Shown: positions 6,983 to 13,428 of the stretch, in pieces | How positions within the stretch are numbered: position 1 is the stretch's first letter | How the letters are laid out: every line of letters starts with the position of its first letter | NCBI GenBank assembly: GCA_964502665.1 | Contig: CAZCXP010000035.1 | Location: forward strand, 1-18,904 | DNA: 18,904 nt | Direction: 5' to 3' | From: SOKG01 sp964502665 | GTDB taxonomy: Bacteria; Chloroflexota; Dehalococcoidia; SZUA-161 | Translations under genes and position numbers: made by a program | Notes under the pieces: generated by a model | Told to the model about the DNA's origin: nothing | Seen by the model: the letters and a program-made list of their open reading frames with translations, nothing else | Database searches by the model: none

Positions 6983-7786
6983 GTGAACCATCTCTTCGGG
7001 ATACTCTTTGTGGGGCTCCTTGCATTATCGGGTGCGGTTTCTGTCTGTTCTTGCTCGACCTCGCTCGATTCCACCGCTCCCGACGTTGTTGGGAACTGTA
7101 CATACAGGGTAGTCAATACCTACCCTCATGACCGAGATGCTTTTACACAAGGATTGGTTTTTGCAGATGGCGTCTTATATGAAGGAACGGGGCTTCGCGG
7201 ACACTCCACGTTGCGCAGGGTGGAATTGGAAACCGGAGACGTCTTACAAACTCGTGAGCTGCCAGCTCAATTCTTCGGTGAAGGCGTGACCCTTTACGGG
7301 AACAGGGTCATCCAGTTGACCTACCAGTCGAATGTGGGGTTTGTCTACGATGAAGTGAGTTTTGAGTTACTGCAAGAGTTCAATTATCCGACCGAAGGCT
7401 GGGGCATTACGCATGACGGGAAGCGTTTGATAATGAGCGATGGTACGTCAACATTGTATTTCTTGGATCCTGAGACCTTTGAGGAAATCGGTCGCATTGA
7501 GGTGCTTGACAGGGGCAGTCCTGTGACCGGACTCAATGAACTGGAATACGTTCAAGGAGAGGTCTATGCCAATGTCTGGCAAACGGACCTCATCGCAAGG
7601 ATTGCACCTCAGACAGGTCAGGTGACTGGATGGATAGACCTCAAAGGACTTCTGGGTCCGGAAGACTGCAGTGAGCCGGTTGACGTTCTCAACGGCATTG
7701 CCTATGACGCAGAGAATGACCGGTTGTTTATCACCGGGAAGCTGTGGCCCAAGCTCTTTGAGATTGAGCTGATTCCTGTGGAATGA
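6983..7786 (+). CDS. glutaminyl-peptide cyclotransferase (plant/papaya-type glutamine cyclotransferase)
   Basis: 267 aa. This family converts N-terminal glutamine to pyroglutamate and folds as a five-bladed beta-propeller. Family motifs are clear: DAFTQGLVFADGVLYEGTG (about 52-70), FGEGVTLYGNRVIQLTY, a GWGITHDGKRLIMSDGT blade, LNELEYVQGEVYANVWQTD and a final VLNGIAYDAENDRLFITGK. The N-terminus is a hydrophobic signal segment (residues 4-21) followed by VCSCS, so the enzyme is exported and may be a lipoprotein, though the lipobox is not canonical. Start is GTG at 6983; no strong Shine-Dalgarno. It has no evident link to nurA or herA, between which it sits, and is likely an insertion into that unit. 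Confidence 0.9.
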   Translation: MNHLFGILFVGLLALSGAVSVCSCSTSLDSTAPDVVGNCTYRVVNTYPHDRDAFTQGLVFADGVLYEGTGLRGHSTLRRVELETGDVLQTRELPAQFFGEGVTLYGNRVIQLTYQSNVGFVYDEVSFELLQEFNYPTEGWGITHDGKRLIMSDGTSTLYFLDPETFEEIGRIEVLDRGSPVTGLNELEYVQGEVYANVWQTDLIARIAPQTGQVTGWIDLKGLLGPEDCSEPVDVLNGIAYDAENDRLFITGKLWPKLFEIELIPVE

Positions 7787-7828
7787 CCATACCGAAGAGG
7801 CGCTTGAGTTTGTAGGGAAGAAGGACAG

Positions 7829-8371
7829 ATGGTATACGACCCGCAGCAGCACCAGCGCCGTTCGATTCGCCTGAAGGGATATGATTACAGCCAGCCAGGG
7901 GCGTATTTTGTGACCATCTGCACCCAGAATCGCGAGCCCGTGTTAGGAGAGATTGTGGAAGGGGAGATGATTTTGAATGAATACGGTCAGGTCGTGGCGC
8001 GATGCTGGATGTGGTTGGCAAAACAATATCCACATGTGGAATTGGATGAATGGGTCGTGATGCCAAATCACGCACATTGCATTGTGATTCTATCTGGTAG
8101 GGGCGGTTCGCGTAAGGGCGGTTCGAGTTCGCGTAAGGGCGGTTCGCGAACCGCCCCTACCAAACCATTGGGACGGTTGGTGGGAGCATTCAAAACCGTA
8201 TCCACCAAACGGATCAACCAAATCCGCAACACGCCGGGCGCGCCGGTATGGCAGCGCAATTACTACGAACACATCATCCGCGATGAGGACGAACTGAACC
8301 TTATTCGCCAGTACATACTTGACAACCCTGTACAATGGGAGATGGACGAAAACAACCCAAATCGGTTGTAG
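7829..8371 (+). CDS. REP-associated tyrosine transposase (RAYT, Y1_Tnp/IS200-like domain)
   Basis: 180 aa single-strand DNA transposase of the HUH type. YFVTICTQNR (26-35) is the first strand, VVMPNHAHCIVIL carries the HUH pair His81/His83, and the nucleophile helix VWQRNYYEHIIRDEDEL supplies Tyr145/Tyr146. RAYTs act on REP palindromes bearing a GTAG tetranucleotide at the hairpin foot. Residues 90-111 (RGGSRKGGSSSRKGGSRTAP and flanks), between the HUH strand and the tyrosine helix, are translated from such palindromes at 8097-8160. The TAG stop is also part of a palindrome (8368-8395). The catalytic residues are intact, so the gene may be active. AGAAGGA lies just before the ATG. Unlike true IS elements, RAYTs are single-copy housekeeping-like transposases that scatter short REPs. 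Confidence 0.92.
   Translation: MVYDPQQHQRRSIRLKGYDYSQPGAYFVTICTQNREPVLGEIVEGEMILNEYGQVVARCWMWLAKQYPHVELDEWVVMPNHAHCIVILSGRGGSRKGGSSSRKGGSRTAPTKPLGRLVGAFKTVSTKRINQIRNTPGAPVWQRNYYEHIIRDEDELNLIRQYILDNPVQWEMDENNPNRL
8097..8160. repeat. GTAG-ended REP palindrome array inside the RAYT gene
   Basis: Starts GTAGGGGCGGTTCG, continues with two further partial copies (GTAAGGGCGGTTCG), and closes with the reverse complement CGAACCGCCCCTAC. Bases 8133-8160 form a 28-bp palindrome with one mismatch (A at 8136). The array lies within the open reading frame and is translated as an Arg/Gly/Ser-rich loop. Confidence 0.85.
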
Positions 8372-8410
8372 GGGCGGTTCGCGAACCGCCCCTACGCGAA
8401 CCGCCCCTAC
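8368..8410. repeat. GTAG-ended REP palindrome at the RAYT stop codon, plus a half-site
   Basis: Bases 8368-8395 are a perfect 28-bp palindrome: GTAGGGGCGGTTCG followed by its exact reverse complement. Bases 8396-8410 add a second copy of the right half. The TAG stop of the RAYT gene (8369-8371) lies within the first GTAG, and the Shine-Dalgarno of the next gene (GAGGAG, 8414-8419) begins four bases after the repeat. Confidence 0.9.
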
Positions 8411-8413
8411 AGC

Positions 8414-8419
8414 GAGGAG
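8414..8419 (+). promoter_or_regulatory. Shine-Dalgarno GAGGAG that fixes the TTG start of the HAS-barrel gene
   Basis: GAGGAG lies 7 nt before TTG 8427 and is the only good ribosome-binding site in the area. It decides the start against the longer open frame that begins in the RAYT gene at 8319. Confidence 0.7.
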
Positions 8420-8426
8420 AATTGAT

Positions 8427-9011
8427 TTGTCAGCTAAAATCGGCGAGGTGATCGTGGCCGGCACGGGCGAGTTTGTGGCCGAGTGCTATGAGCTCCATAC
8501 CCCCCCACCCCTGGGCAGCCTGGTGAGGACCACCGATGGGGAGGTGGAGATATACGGCGTGGTCTGCAACGCCTCTACCGAGAGCATAGACCCCGGACGC
8601 CGTCCCCTTGCCCGCGGCAGGGAGGAGTCCGAAGAAAGCAACATCTATCGTCAGCACCCGCAGCTTTCAAGGCTGCTGCGCACCACCTTCGATACCCTTG
8701 TCATCGGACACGGGGAGGGGGACGAGCTTCACCACTACCTCCCGCCACGGCCGCCCCGCGTCCACAGCTTCGTCTATCTCTGCGAAGGGGACGAGGTGCG
8801 CCGGTTTACCGAATCCCTTGATTTTCTCGCCATATTGCTCAGCGCCAGGTCGGGATCGGTGGACGAGGTAGTCTCCGCCTGCCTGCGCCAGGCAGCCCGG
8901 GCCCATGACGACGAACGGGCCTTCCTGGTGAAGGCGGGCAAGGAGCTGGCCGTCCTGCTTGGCGGCGAACTCAACCGGCTCAATGCTATCTTGAGGAGGA
9001 TTAAGCTGTGA
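8427..9011 (+). CDS. HAS-barrel domain protein next to herA
   Basis: 194 aa. The N-terminal 60 residues (GEVIVAGTGEFVAECYELHTPPPLGSLVRT, then GEVEIYGVVCN) resemble the HAS-barrel, the small beta-barrel shared by HerA and ATP-synthase subunits. The rest is predicted alpha/beta with a helical C-terminus (DDERAFLVKAGKELAVLLGG), without catalytic motifs I recognise. The frame is open further upstream, but that part is translated REP DNA. The TTG at 8427 has GAGGAG 7 nt before it, so I take it as the start. The gene ends in a 4-base overlap with herA (GTGA), which implies coupled translation and a joint role, perhaps as an accessory subunit of the HerA/NurA complex. That role is inferred from position and fold only. 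Confidence 0.75.
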   Translation: MSAKIGEVIVAGTGEFVAECYELHTPPPLGSLVRTTDGEVEIYGVVCNASTESIDPGRRPLARGREESEESNIYRQHPQLSRLLRTTFDTLVIGHGEGDELHHYLPPRPPRVHSFVYLCEGDEVRRFTESLDFLAILLSARSGSVDEVVSACLRQAARAHDDERAFLVKAGKELAVLLGGELNRLNAILRRIKL

Positions 9012-10636
9012 ACGAGGCAAGTGTGCAGGGAGATCGTCTGGGCATTGTGGTCGGCGGCTCGCTGACCGGCGGAATGGAGGTCAAGCTGGATAGCGCCGTC
9101 CCCATTGAGGAGATGGCGGTGGGACGCTACGTGGTCATCGAGGGGCAGAGGAGCCGCTTCTTCGGCATGATCACCGATGTCAGCCTGGGAACCATCGACC
9201 AGCAACTTACCATAACGCCACCCGATGTCACCGACCCGTTCATCGCCGAGGTTATCGCCGGCACCAGCACCTATGGCAAGCTCCAGGTGACGCCCATGCT
9301 CACCATCAGCGGCGATGCCATGAGCCTGCTCGAAGGCCCCCAGCCGGTGAAGACGGTGCCCGCCCATTTCTCGGCGGTTCGGCAGGCTTCGGAGCAGGAC
9401 GTGGAGCTGGTATTCGGTCGGGAGGACGAGAAGCATTTCTATGTGGGCACACCCCTGGACATGGAGACCAAGGTCTGCCTCAACATCCCTGAGTTCGTCA
9501 AGCGCTCCAACGGCGTCTTCGGCAAGAGTGGCACCGGGAAGACCTTCTTAACCAGGCTGCTGCTCATCGGGATGGTGCAGAAGAAAGCAGCGGCCAACCT
9601 CATCTTCGATATGCACAACGAGTACGGCTGGGAGGGCACCAGCGAGCATGTGCCCAACGTAAAAGGCCTCAAGCAGCTTTTCCCCTCGCAGGTGGCCGTG
9701 TTCGCACTGGACGAGGAGAGCGCCCGCCGCCGCAAGGTGAGCACCGACTACATCGTGGAGATCGGCTACGATGAGATCGAGCCCGAAGACATCGCGCTGC
9801 TGCGGGAGACCCTGAACCTGACCCAGCCGGCGATCGAGGCGGTTCATCAACTGGCACGCGAGTTTGGCGAACAGCGCTGGCTGGAGGGCTTCTTCGGCTT
9901 GAGCGGCGGCGAGGAGACCAAAGACCTGCTCACAAGGCTGAACATCCACGAGAGCAGCTACCGCAACCTGCGCCGCGGCCTGGAGAGATTGAGGAGGCTT
10001 CCCTTCCTGGTGCCCCATGCACGGGACAATTCGGTGCAGCGAATACTGGAATATCTGGATCGAGGCGTGAACGTGGTTCTCGAATTCGGAAGATATACCG
10101 ATGTCACCGTCTACGTACTGGTGGCCAACATCCTCACCCGCCGTATCTACGCCCAGTACCGTGAGCGGACGGAGAAGGCGATGGGGGAGAAGGTAGCCCA
10201 ACCCCACCCCCTGGTGATAACCATCGAGGAAGCTCACAAGTTCCTCAACTCCGAGGTTGCGGAGCAAACCATCTTCGGCCAAATCGCCCGCGAGATGAGG
10301 AAGTATAACGTAACCCTGCTGGTGATAGACCAGCGCCCCAGCGGTATCGACGACGAGGTGATGTCACAGATCGGAACCAAGGTGACCTATCTTCTGGACA
10401 ACGAGAGGGATATCGACAGCGTGCTCATGGGTGTCTCGGGGAAGAGCGAGCTGAAGATGGTGCTCTCCAAGCTGGAAGCTAAGCAGCAGGCGCTCATCTT
10501 CGGCCACGCGCTGCCGATGCCTGTGGTGGTCAGAACCAGGGAGTACGGCTCAGCCGAGTCCTACAAAGAGTTCGGCTTTCGAGACGCAGCGGAGCTCAAG
10601 AGAAAGGCGGAGGAAGAGATAAAGGACCTCTTCTGA
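9008..10636 (+). CDS. herA: HerA-type DNA translocase ATPase
   Basis: 542 aa hexameric FtsK/HerA-class ATPase that pumps DNA into the NurA nuclease. The order is: N-terminal HAS-barrel (about 8-65, LGIVVGGSLTGGMEVKLDS), Walker A GKSGTGKT (172-179), Walker B LVITIEEAHKF (402-412) and a conserved LLVIDQRPSGIDDEVMSQIGTK segment (437-458) typical of the sensor and arginine-finger region. Length matches archaeal and bacterial HerA (about 500-550 aa). The GTG start overlaps the stop of the HAS-barrel gene by 4 bases. With nurA upstream this makes a DNA end-resection or genome-maintenance set. Related HerA proteins also act in anti-phage systems, but nothing here points to that specifically. Ends in convergent orientation with the DUF3068 gene. 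Confidence 0.93.
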   Translation: MNEASVQGDRLGIVVGGSLTGGMEVKLDSAVPIEEMAVGRYVVIEGQRSRFFGMITDVSLGTIDQQLTITPPDVTDPFIAEVIAGTSTYGKLQVTPMLTISGDAMSLLEGPQPVKTVPAHFSAVRQASEQDVELVFGREDEKHFYVGTPLDMETKVCLNIPEFVKRSNGVFGKSGTGKTFLTRLLLIGMVQKKAAANLIFDMHNEYGWEGTSEHVPNVKGLKQLFPSQVAVFALDEESARRRKVSTDYIVEIGYDEIEPEDIALLRETLNLTQPAIEAVHQLAREFGEQRWLEGFFGLSGGEETKDLLTRLNIHESSYRNLRRGLERLRRLPFLVPHARDNSVQRILEYLDRGVNVVLEFGRYTDVTVYVLVANILTRRIYAQYRERTEKAMGEKVAQPHPLVITIEEAHKFLNSEVAEQTIFGQIAREMRKYNVTLLVIDQRPSGIDDEVMSQIGTKVTYLLDNERDIDSVLMGVSGKSELKMVLSKLEAKQQALIFGHALPMPVVVRTREYGSAESYKEFGFRDAAELKRKAEEEIKDLF

Positions 10637-10678
10637 GACCATCAACTAACCCCTTCCTCTTGCGCTTTATGCTTGGCC

Positions 10679-11551
10679 CTACTGCTGCCTTGCCTGGATT
10701 CTGGGGAGAACCAGCACATCTATAAGAACCATCACTATTCCCAGACCGATCAACAACCAGGGGATAACGGTCCTGAACCAGAGGAGCATGGTGTGAGCGC
10801 TGCGACCAGTGTCCATCAGATCGTCGATCGTCCTCTCGGCATACCTGAGCTCGGATTTCTGGACGGGATTACCCATGACGCTGGTGGTGGTGACACTTTC
10901 ATTGTAAACCACTGTGCCACTTGATGGTTCGACCCACTGGGTGATCTTCGTGTTGTAGGAAAGGGGCAGTTCCATCTCCATATAAGTCACTGTGCCAATC
11001 TCCAGGTCCTCCTCATCGATCTCGAAGACCAAAACGGCCAGGTCGCGGAAGTCCTCACTGCGCACATAGTGCGCCGTCAGGGGTTTCCCGGCACCAGGTT
11101 CCCAGAGATCGTAAGTATCATTCTTACCTATCGGCCTCGGGGGCCCCCACTGTCCCCAACGCCCTCGCTCATCAATATCTTGCACGAACTCCAGAGTACG
11201 TCTGTTTATGGCAAGAGTGCTCTCATCGCCGTACTCGTAGTCGTCCTTGGAAATATCCTCCCCGGTATCCGACCTGACAACGGTGCGCACCTCGTGGATG
11301 AGCAGGGCGCCGTCCTCGGTGCCAGTGGCCTTTTGCACCAGCTCCTGTTCGATTGGGTAGAAACGGAGTTCGTAGGTATGAGGATCGCGGTCCGTGAAGT
11401 TGCCCACGAAATAATAACTTCGCTCGTAATCCAGGGGCACCTTATCAAGCGCGGGGAAGATGACTGTGATCCACAACACGCCCAAGATTACCAGAAGCAC
11501 CCCGACTATTGATACGATGAACCACCTTTTTCGTTTTCCCTCGGCAGCCAT
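10679..11551 (-). CDS. DUF3068 (PorA-family) membrane protein, paralogue 1
   Basis: 290 aa, with one N-terminal membrane helix (about 10-33) and one C-terminal helix (about 253-280), which leaves a large extracytoplasmic middle domain. This is the layout of DUF3068 (porin PorA family) proteins known from Actinobacteria and Chloroflexota; their function is not established. Shared landmarks with the neighbour include GTEDGALLIHEVRTVVRSDT, RGRWGQWGPPRP, VLVFEIDEED and DDLMDTGRSAHTMLLWFRT. GGAGG lies 6 nt before the ATG. The gene lies 236 bp downstream of its paralogue, with strong hairpins in the gap, so it may be transcribed separately. Confidence 0.85.
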   Translation of the reverse strand: MAAEGKRKRWFIVSIVGVLLVILGVLWITVIFPALDKVPLDYERSYYFVGNFTDRDPHTYELRFYPIEQELVQKATGTEDGALLIHEVRTVVRSDTGEDISKDDYEYGDESTLAINRRTLEFVQDIDERGRWGQWGPPRPIGKNDTYDLWEPGAGKPLTAHYVRSEDFRDLAVLVFEIDEEDLEIGTVTYMEMELPLSYNTKITQWVEPSSGTVVYNESVTTTSVMGNPVQKSELRYAERTIDDLMDTGRSAHTMLLWFRTVIPWLLIGLGIVMVLIDVLVLPRIQARQQ

Positions 11552-11646
11552 TCTCTACCTCCAGAAGTTTGGTTGCCGATTTTAGGCTAACAAGCCCCCA
11601 GATGTCAAGTTTTGAAGCGGTGCACGCGTTCTCCCCCAGAAACAGG

Positions 11647-11668
11647 AAGCCCCCGGGACCGGGGGCTT
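11647..11668 (-). terminator. terminator-like hairpin between the two DUF3068 genes
   Basis: AAGCCCCCGG and CCGGGGGCTT form a perfect 10-bp stem around GA. Read on the minus strand, downstream of the 11788-12678 gene, the stem is followed by TTCCTGTTTCT, T-rich but not a clean T-run. It could stop or attenuate transcription into the second paralogue. Confidence 0.45.
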
Positions 11669-11676
11669 GAGGTGTC

Positions 11677-11723
11677 GATTGCGGCTATTGCCGCAATCTT
11701 GTGACGATATCGGCGATATCGCC
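11677..11723. repeat. 9-bp stem-loop and two GATATC palindromes
   Basis: GATTGCGGC, loop TATT, then GCCGCAATC (11677-11698) make a perfect stem. Close by are CGATATCG (11705-11712) and GGCGATATCGCC (11712-11723). They lie in the 3' region of the upstream DUF3068 gene or the leader of the downstream one; function unknown. Confidence 0.5.
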
Positions 11724-11787
11724 CTATTTCGACGCCGGTGACTAAATACCCAGGGCTTGAGACGTCACTCTGGCAAAAAGGGGGTTA

Positions 11788-12678
11788 TCAGACTTTGATT
11801 CCCCTATGCCGCACCCTCGTCACCGCGACTATTGCCGCAAAGCTGATGACTAGGAGAGTTCCAAGGCCGATCGTTATCCACGGTAAGAGAGTCCGGAACC
11901 AGAGGAACATGGTGCGAGCGCTGGCGGCGGTGTCCATCAGATCGGCAATGGTCTCCTCGGCATAGTCAACATTGGCTATCTGAACAGGGATCTTAGCGCC
12001 CATCATGTCGATGCTGGTGGTAGTTTCACTCGTCTGATTGACCACAGCGCCACTGGATGGCTCGATCCACAGCGTGATCTTGGGGCTGAGGTAAAGCTCC
12101 ATGCCGCTCATTGGCTCAGTGCCAATGGGGATATTGGTTTCATCGATCTCGAAGACCAAAACGCCCAGGCCGCGGAAGTCCTCCTTGCTCACATAGTTTG
12201 CCATCAGTGCTTGCTGGGCACCCGGGTGCCAGAGGGCGAAGCTATCCCCCGCCCCAAGGGGTCTCGGGGGCCCAAACTGTCCCCACCGCCCTCGCTCATC
12301 AACCTCCGTCACGAACTCAAGAGTATGTGCGTCTATGGCAAGGATGCTCTCATCGCCATATATGGCCGAAATGTCCTCACCGGTGTCCGCGTTGATAACT
12401 GTGCGCACTTCATGGATGAGAAAGGCGCCCTCTTCAGTGCCGATGGCTTCCTGCGCCAGCCTCTGTTCTATGGGGAAACTATCCATTGACAGGGTAGCGG
12501 GATTCATCACTGAAAACGTGCCGTCGAAATAGTAGGTTTGCTCGTAATCCGCTGGCATCTTATCGAGCGAGGGGAAGATAATCCCCACCCACAACGCGCC
12601 AAAGAGCGCCAGCAGCGCGCCTACTATGGGCAGCATGAGTGTTCCATAGTGTCTTAGACCTCGCCTCTTGATAACCAT
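11788..12678 (-). CDS. DUF3068 (PorA-family) membrane protein, paralogue 2
   Basis: 296 aa and clearly homologous to the neighbouring gene along its full length (GTEEGAFLIHEVRTVINADT, RGRWGQFGPPRPLG, VLVFEIDET, TIADLMDTAASARTMFLWFRT). It has an N-terminal membrane helix (about 12-33) and a C-terminal helix (about 264-288), with an extracytoplasmic domain between. The two genes are a tandem duplication that has since diverged to roughly half identity by eye. A strong AGGAGGAGG precedes the ATG. Upstream lies an AT-richer stretch with several palindromes that could be operators. Function unknown; a cell-envelope role is the natural guess from topology. Confidence 0.85.
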   Translation of the reverse strand: MVIKRRGLRHYGTLMLPIVGALLALFGALWVGIIFPSLDKMPADYEQTYYFDGTFSVMNPATLSMDSFPIEQRLAQEAIGTEEGAFLIHEVRTVINADTGEDISAIYGDESILAIDAHTLEFVTEVDERGRWGQFGPPRPLGAGDSFALWHPGAQQALMANYVSKEDFRGLGVLVFEIDETNIPIGTEPMSGMELYLSPKITLWIEPSSGAVVNQTSETTTSIDMMGAKIPVQIANVDYAEETIADLMDTAASARTMFLWFRTLLPWITIGLGTLLVISFAAIVAVTRVRHRGIKV

Positions 12679-12729
12679 GTCCTCCTCCTATCGGTTATCG
12701 CTTGCACCTTTATCATATTGCGGTCAGAG

Positions 12730-12789
12730 TTGATCAAAGTTGATTACGCATGCGTATTGTCTACTAGGTTGTACACGGTGTATATCACC
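12730..12789. promoter_or_regulatory. cluster of short palindromes upstream of the DUF3068 gene (possible operators)
   Basis: TTGATCAA (12730-12737 region), the perfect 12-mer TACGCATGCGTA (12745-12756), TACACGGTGTA (12772-12782) and GGTGTATATCACC (12777-12789) fall within 60 bp, in the most AT-rich intergenic DNA of the window, 50-110 bp before the ATG at 12678. Position and symmetry suit repressor or activator binding sites. No convincing -35/-10 pair with normal spacing could be fixed. Confidence 0.35.
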
Positions 12790-12839
12790 ATATTGGGCAA
12801 TTTCATACGTTACTTTTTGGTGATTTAGTAACTGCTGAT

Positions 12840-13085
12840 CGCAACAATTCTCCGCCCCGACGCGCTGTGGAGGAGCAAAGCTCCTGTGGGGGTTTGCCCT
12901 GAGGCCGGCCTGGCCTCTCAGCCAAAAGGAGGGCGAGAATGACCGTCAAGACATCTAGACGTCTGAGCATCTGGCTGCCTAGATGACCAGGCGGCCAGGG
13001 GCCGGCGAAACGTGAAGCAGCCGCGAGGCAAAAACGGGGAAGGGACCTCGGTGTTGTCTGCGAGAGTCAGCGATAGCCAAATTTA
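12840..13085. other. gene-free structured region, possible RNA or element relic
   Basis: No credible protein gene lies between 12679 and 13144. This part contains hairpins AGGAGC-AAA-GCTCCT (about 12871-12885) and GAGGCC-GGCCT-GGCCTC (12901-12917), then AAAGGAGG followed by a 15-codon frame (ATG 12939, TGA 12984) which overlaps the 32-bp dispersed repeat, and then a GC-rich stretch with AAACGTGAAGCAGCC and CGGGGAAGGG. From memory the last part recalls domain I of bacterial group II introns, but no maturase, 5' boundary or domain V can be seen. Strand unknown, probably plus. Confidence 0.3.
12949..12980. repeat. 32-bp dispersed repeat, copy 2
   Basis: Starts AGACATCTAGACGTCTGAGC and matches 6924-6955 at about 27 of 32 positions in the same orientation. 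It contains the near-palindrome GACATCTAGACGTC. Confidence 0.6.
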
Positions 13086-13144
13086 TCCCCTGGGGCAATG
13101 TATCACATTTGCTACACGCTGGTCTCGTCGGCGGAGGCAGCTAA

Positions 13145-13330
13145 CTAAGGTTCCAGTGGAATGACGAACCTGAGGATTATATAGGCGAGGATGCCCCATC
13201 CGCCAAGGAACAGTGTCAACACCCAGGCGACTCTGACGATAGTAGGATCAATGTCGAAATACTGCCCCAGGCCACCGCATATGCCCCAGATCATCCTCTC
13301 GTCTCTGCTGCGATAAAGCCTCTTCTGCAT
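13145..13330 (-). CDS. PspC-domain membrane protein
   Basis: 61 aa from ATG 13330. The whole protein is a PspC domain: KRLYRSRDERMIWGICGGLGQYFDIDPTIVRVAW followed by a membrane segment LTLFLGGWGILAYIILRFVIP. PspC proteins sense or transmit envelope stress in phage-shock systems; stand-alone short ones are common in Chloroflexota and their role is not defined. A TTG at 13342 is in frame, but its codons (TTG GAG GGG) are the Shine-Dalgarno GGAGGGG of the ATG, so the ATG is the real start. The gene follows DUF4389 and an unknown membrane protein in the same direction. An 11-nt inverted repeat lies in its leader. Confidence 0.9.
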   Translation of the reverse strand: MQKRLYRSRDERMIWGICGGLGQYFDIDPTIVRVAWVLTLFLGGWGILAYIILRFVIPLEP

Positions 13331-13342
13331 GATCCCCTCCAA

Positions 13343-13393
13343 TGCGAGAACTCCCTTGCCGGACTGCCTTTCGGCGGTCGCAGAGTTCTAGCA
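13343..13393 (-). promoter_or_regulatory. inverted repeat in the pspC leader
   Basis: TGCGAGAACTC (13343-13353) and GAGTTCTAGCA (13383-13393) pair over 10 of 11 bases around a 29-nt loop that itself contains short GC-rich complementarity. It sits just upstream of the Shine-Dalgarno, between the DUF4389 stop and the PspC start. It could be a leader structure, a processing site or a weak terminator for DUF4389; no T-run follows. Confidence 0.35.
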
Positions 13394-13428
13394 CATCGGG
13401 AAGGTGAAATCCTCCCCTTAATCCTCGA

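Noticed and set aside
8319..8426. Longer N-terminus for the HAS-barrel protein from ATG 8319
   Set aside because: It would translate the end of the RAYT gene and the REP palindromes; TTG 8427 has a good ribosome-binding site.
9548..10282. Long open frame on the minus strand within herA (244 codons)
   Set aside because: It lies wholly opposite a strongly supported gene, has no recognisable motif and reflects the high GC content and codon bias of herA.
5700..10636. HerA-based anti-phage defence island
   Set aside because: The partner is a standard NurA nuclease and there are no other defence genes, Sir2 or DUF4297 domains nearby; a genome-maintenance role is the simpler reading.
12939..12986. 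15-codon leader peptide gene after a perfect AAAGGAGG
   Set aside because: Most of it is the 32-bp dispersed repeat, and no downstream gene on the same strand would be regulated by it; kept only as part of the structured region.
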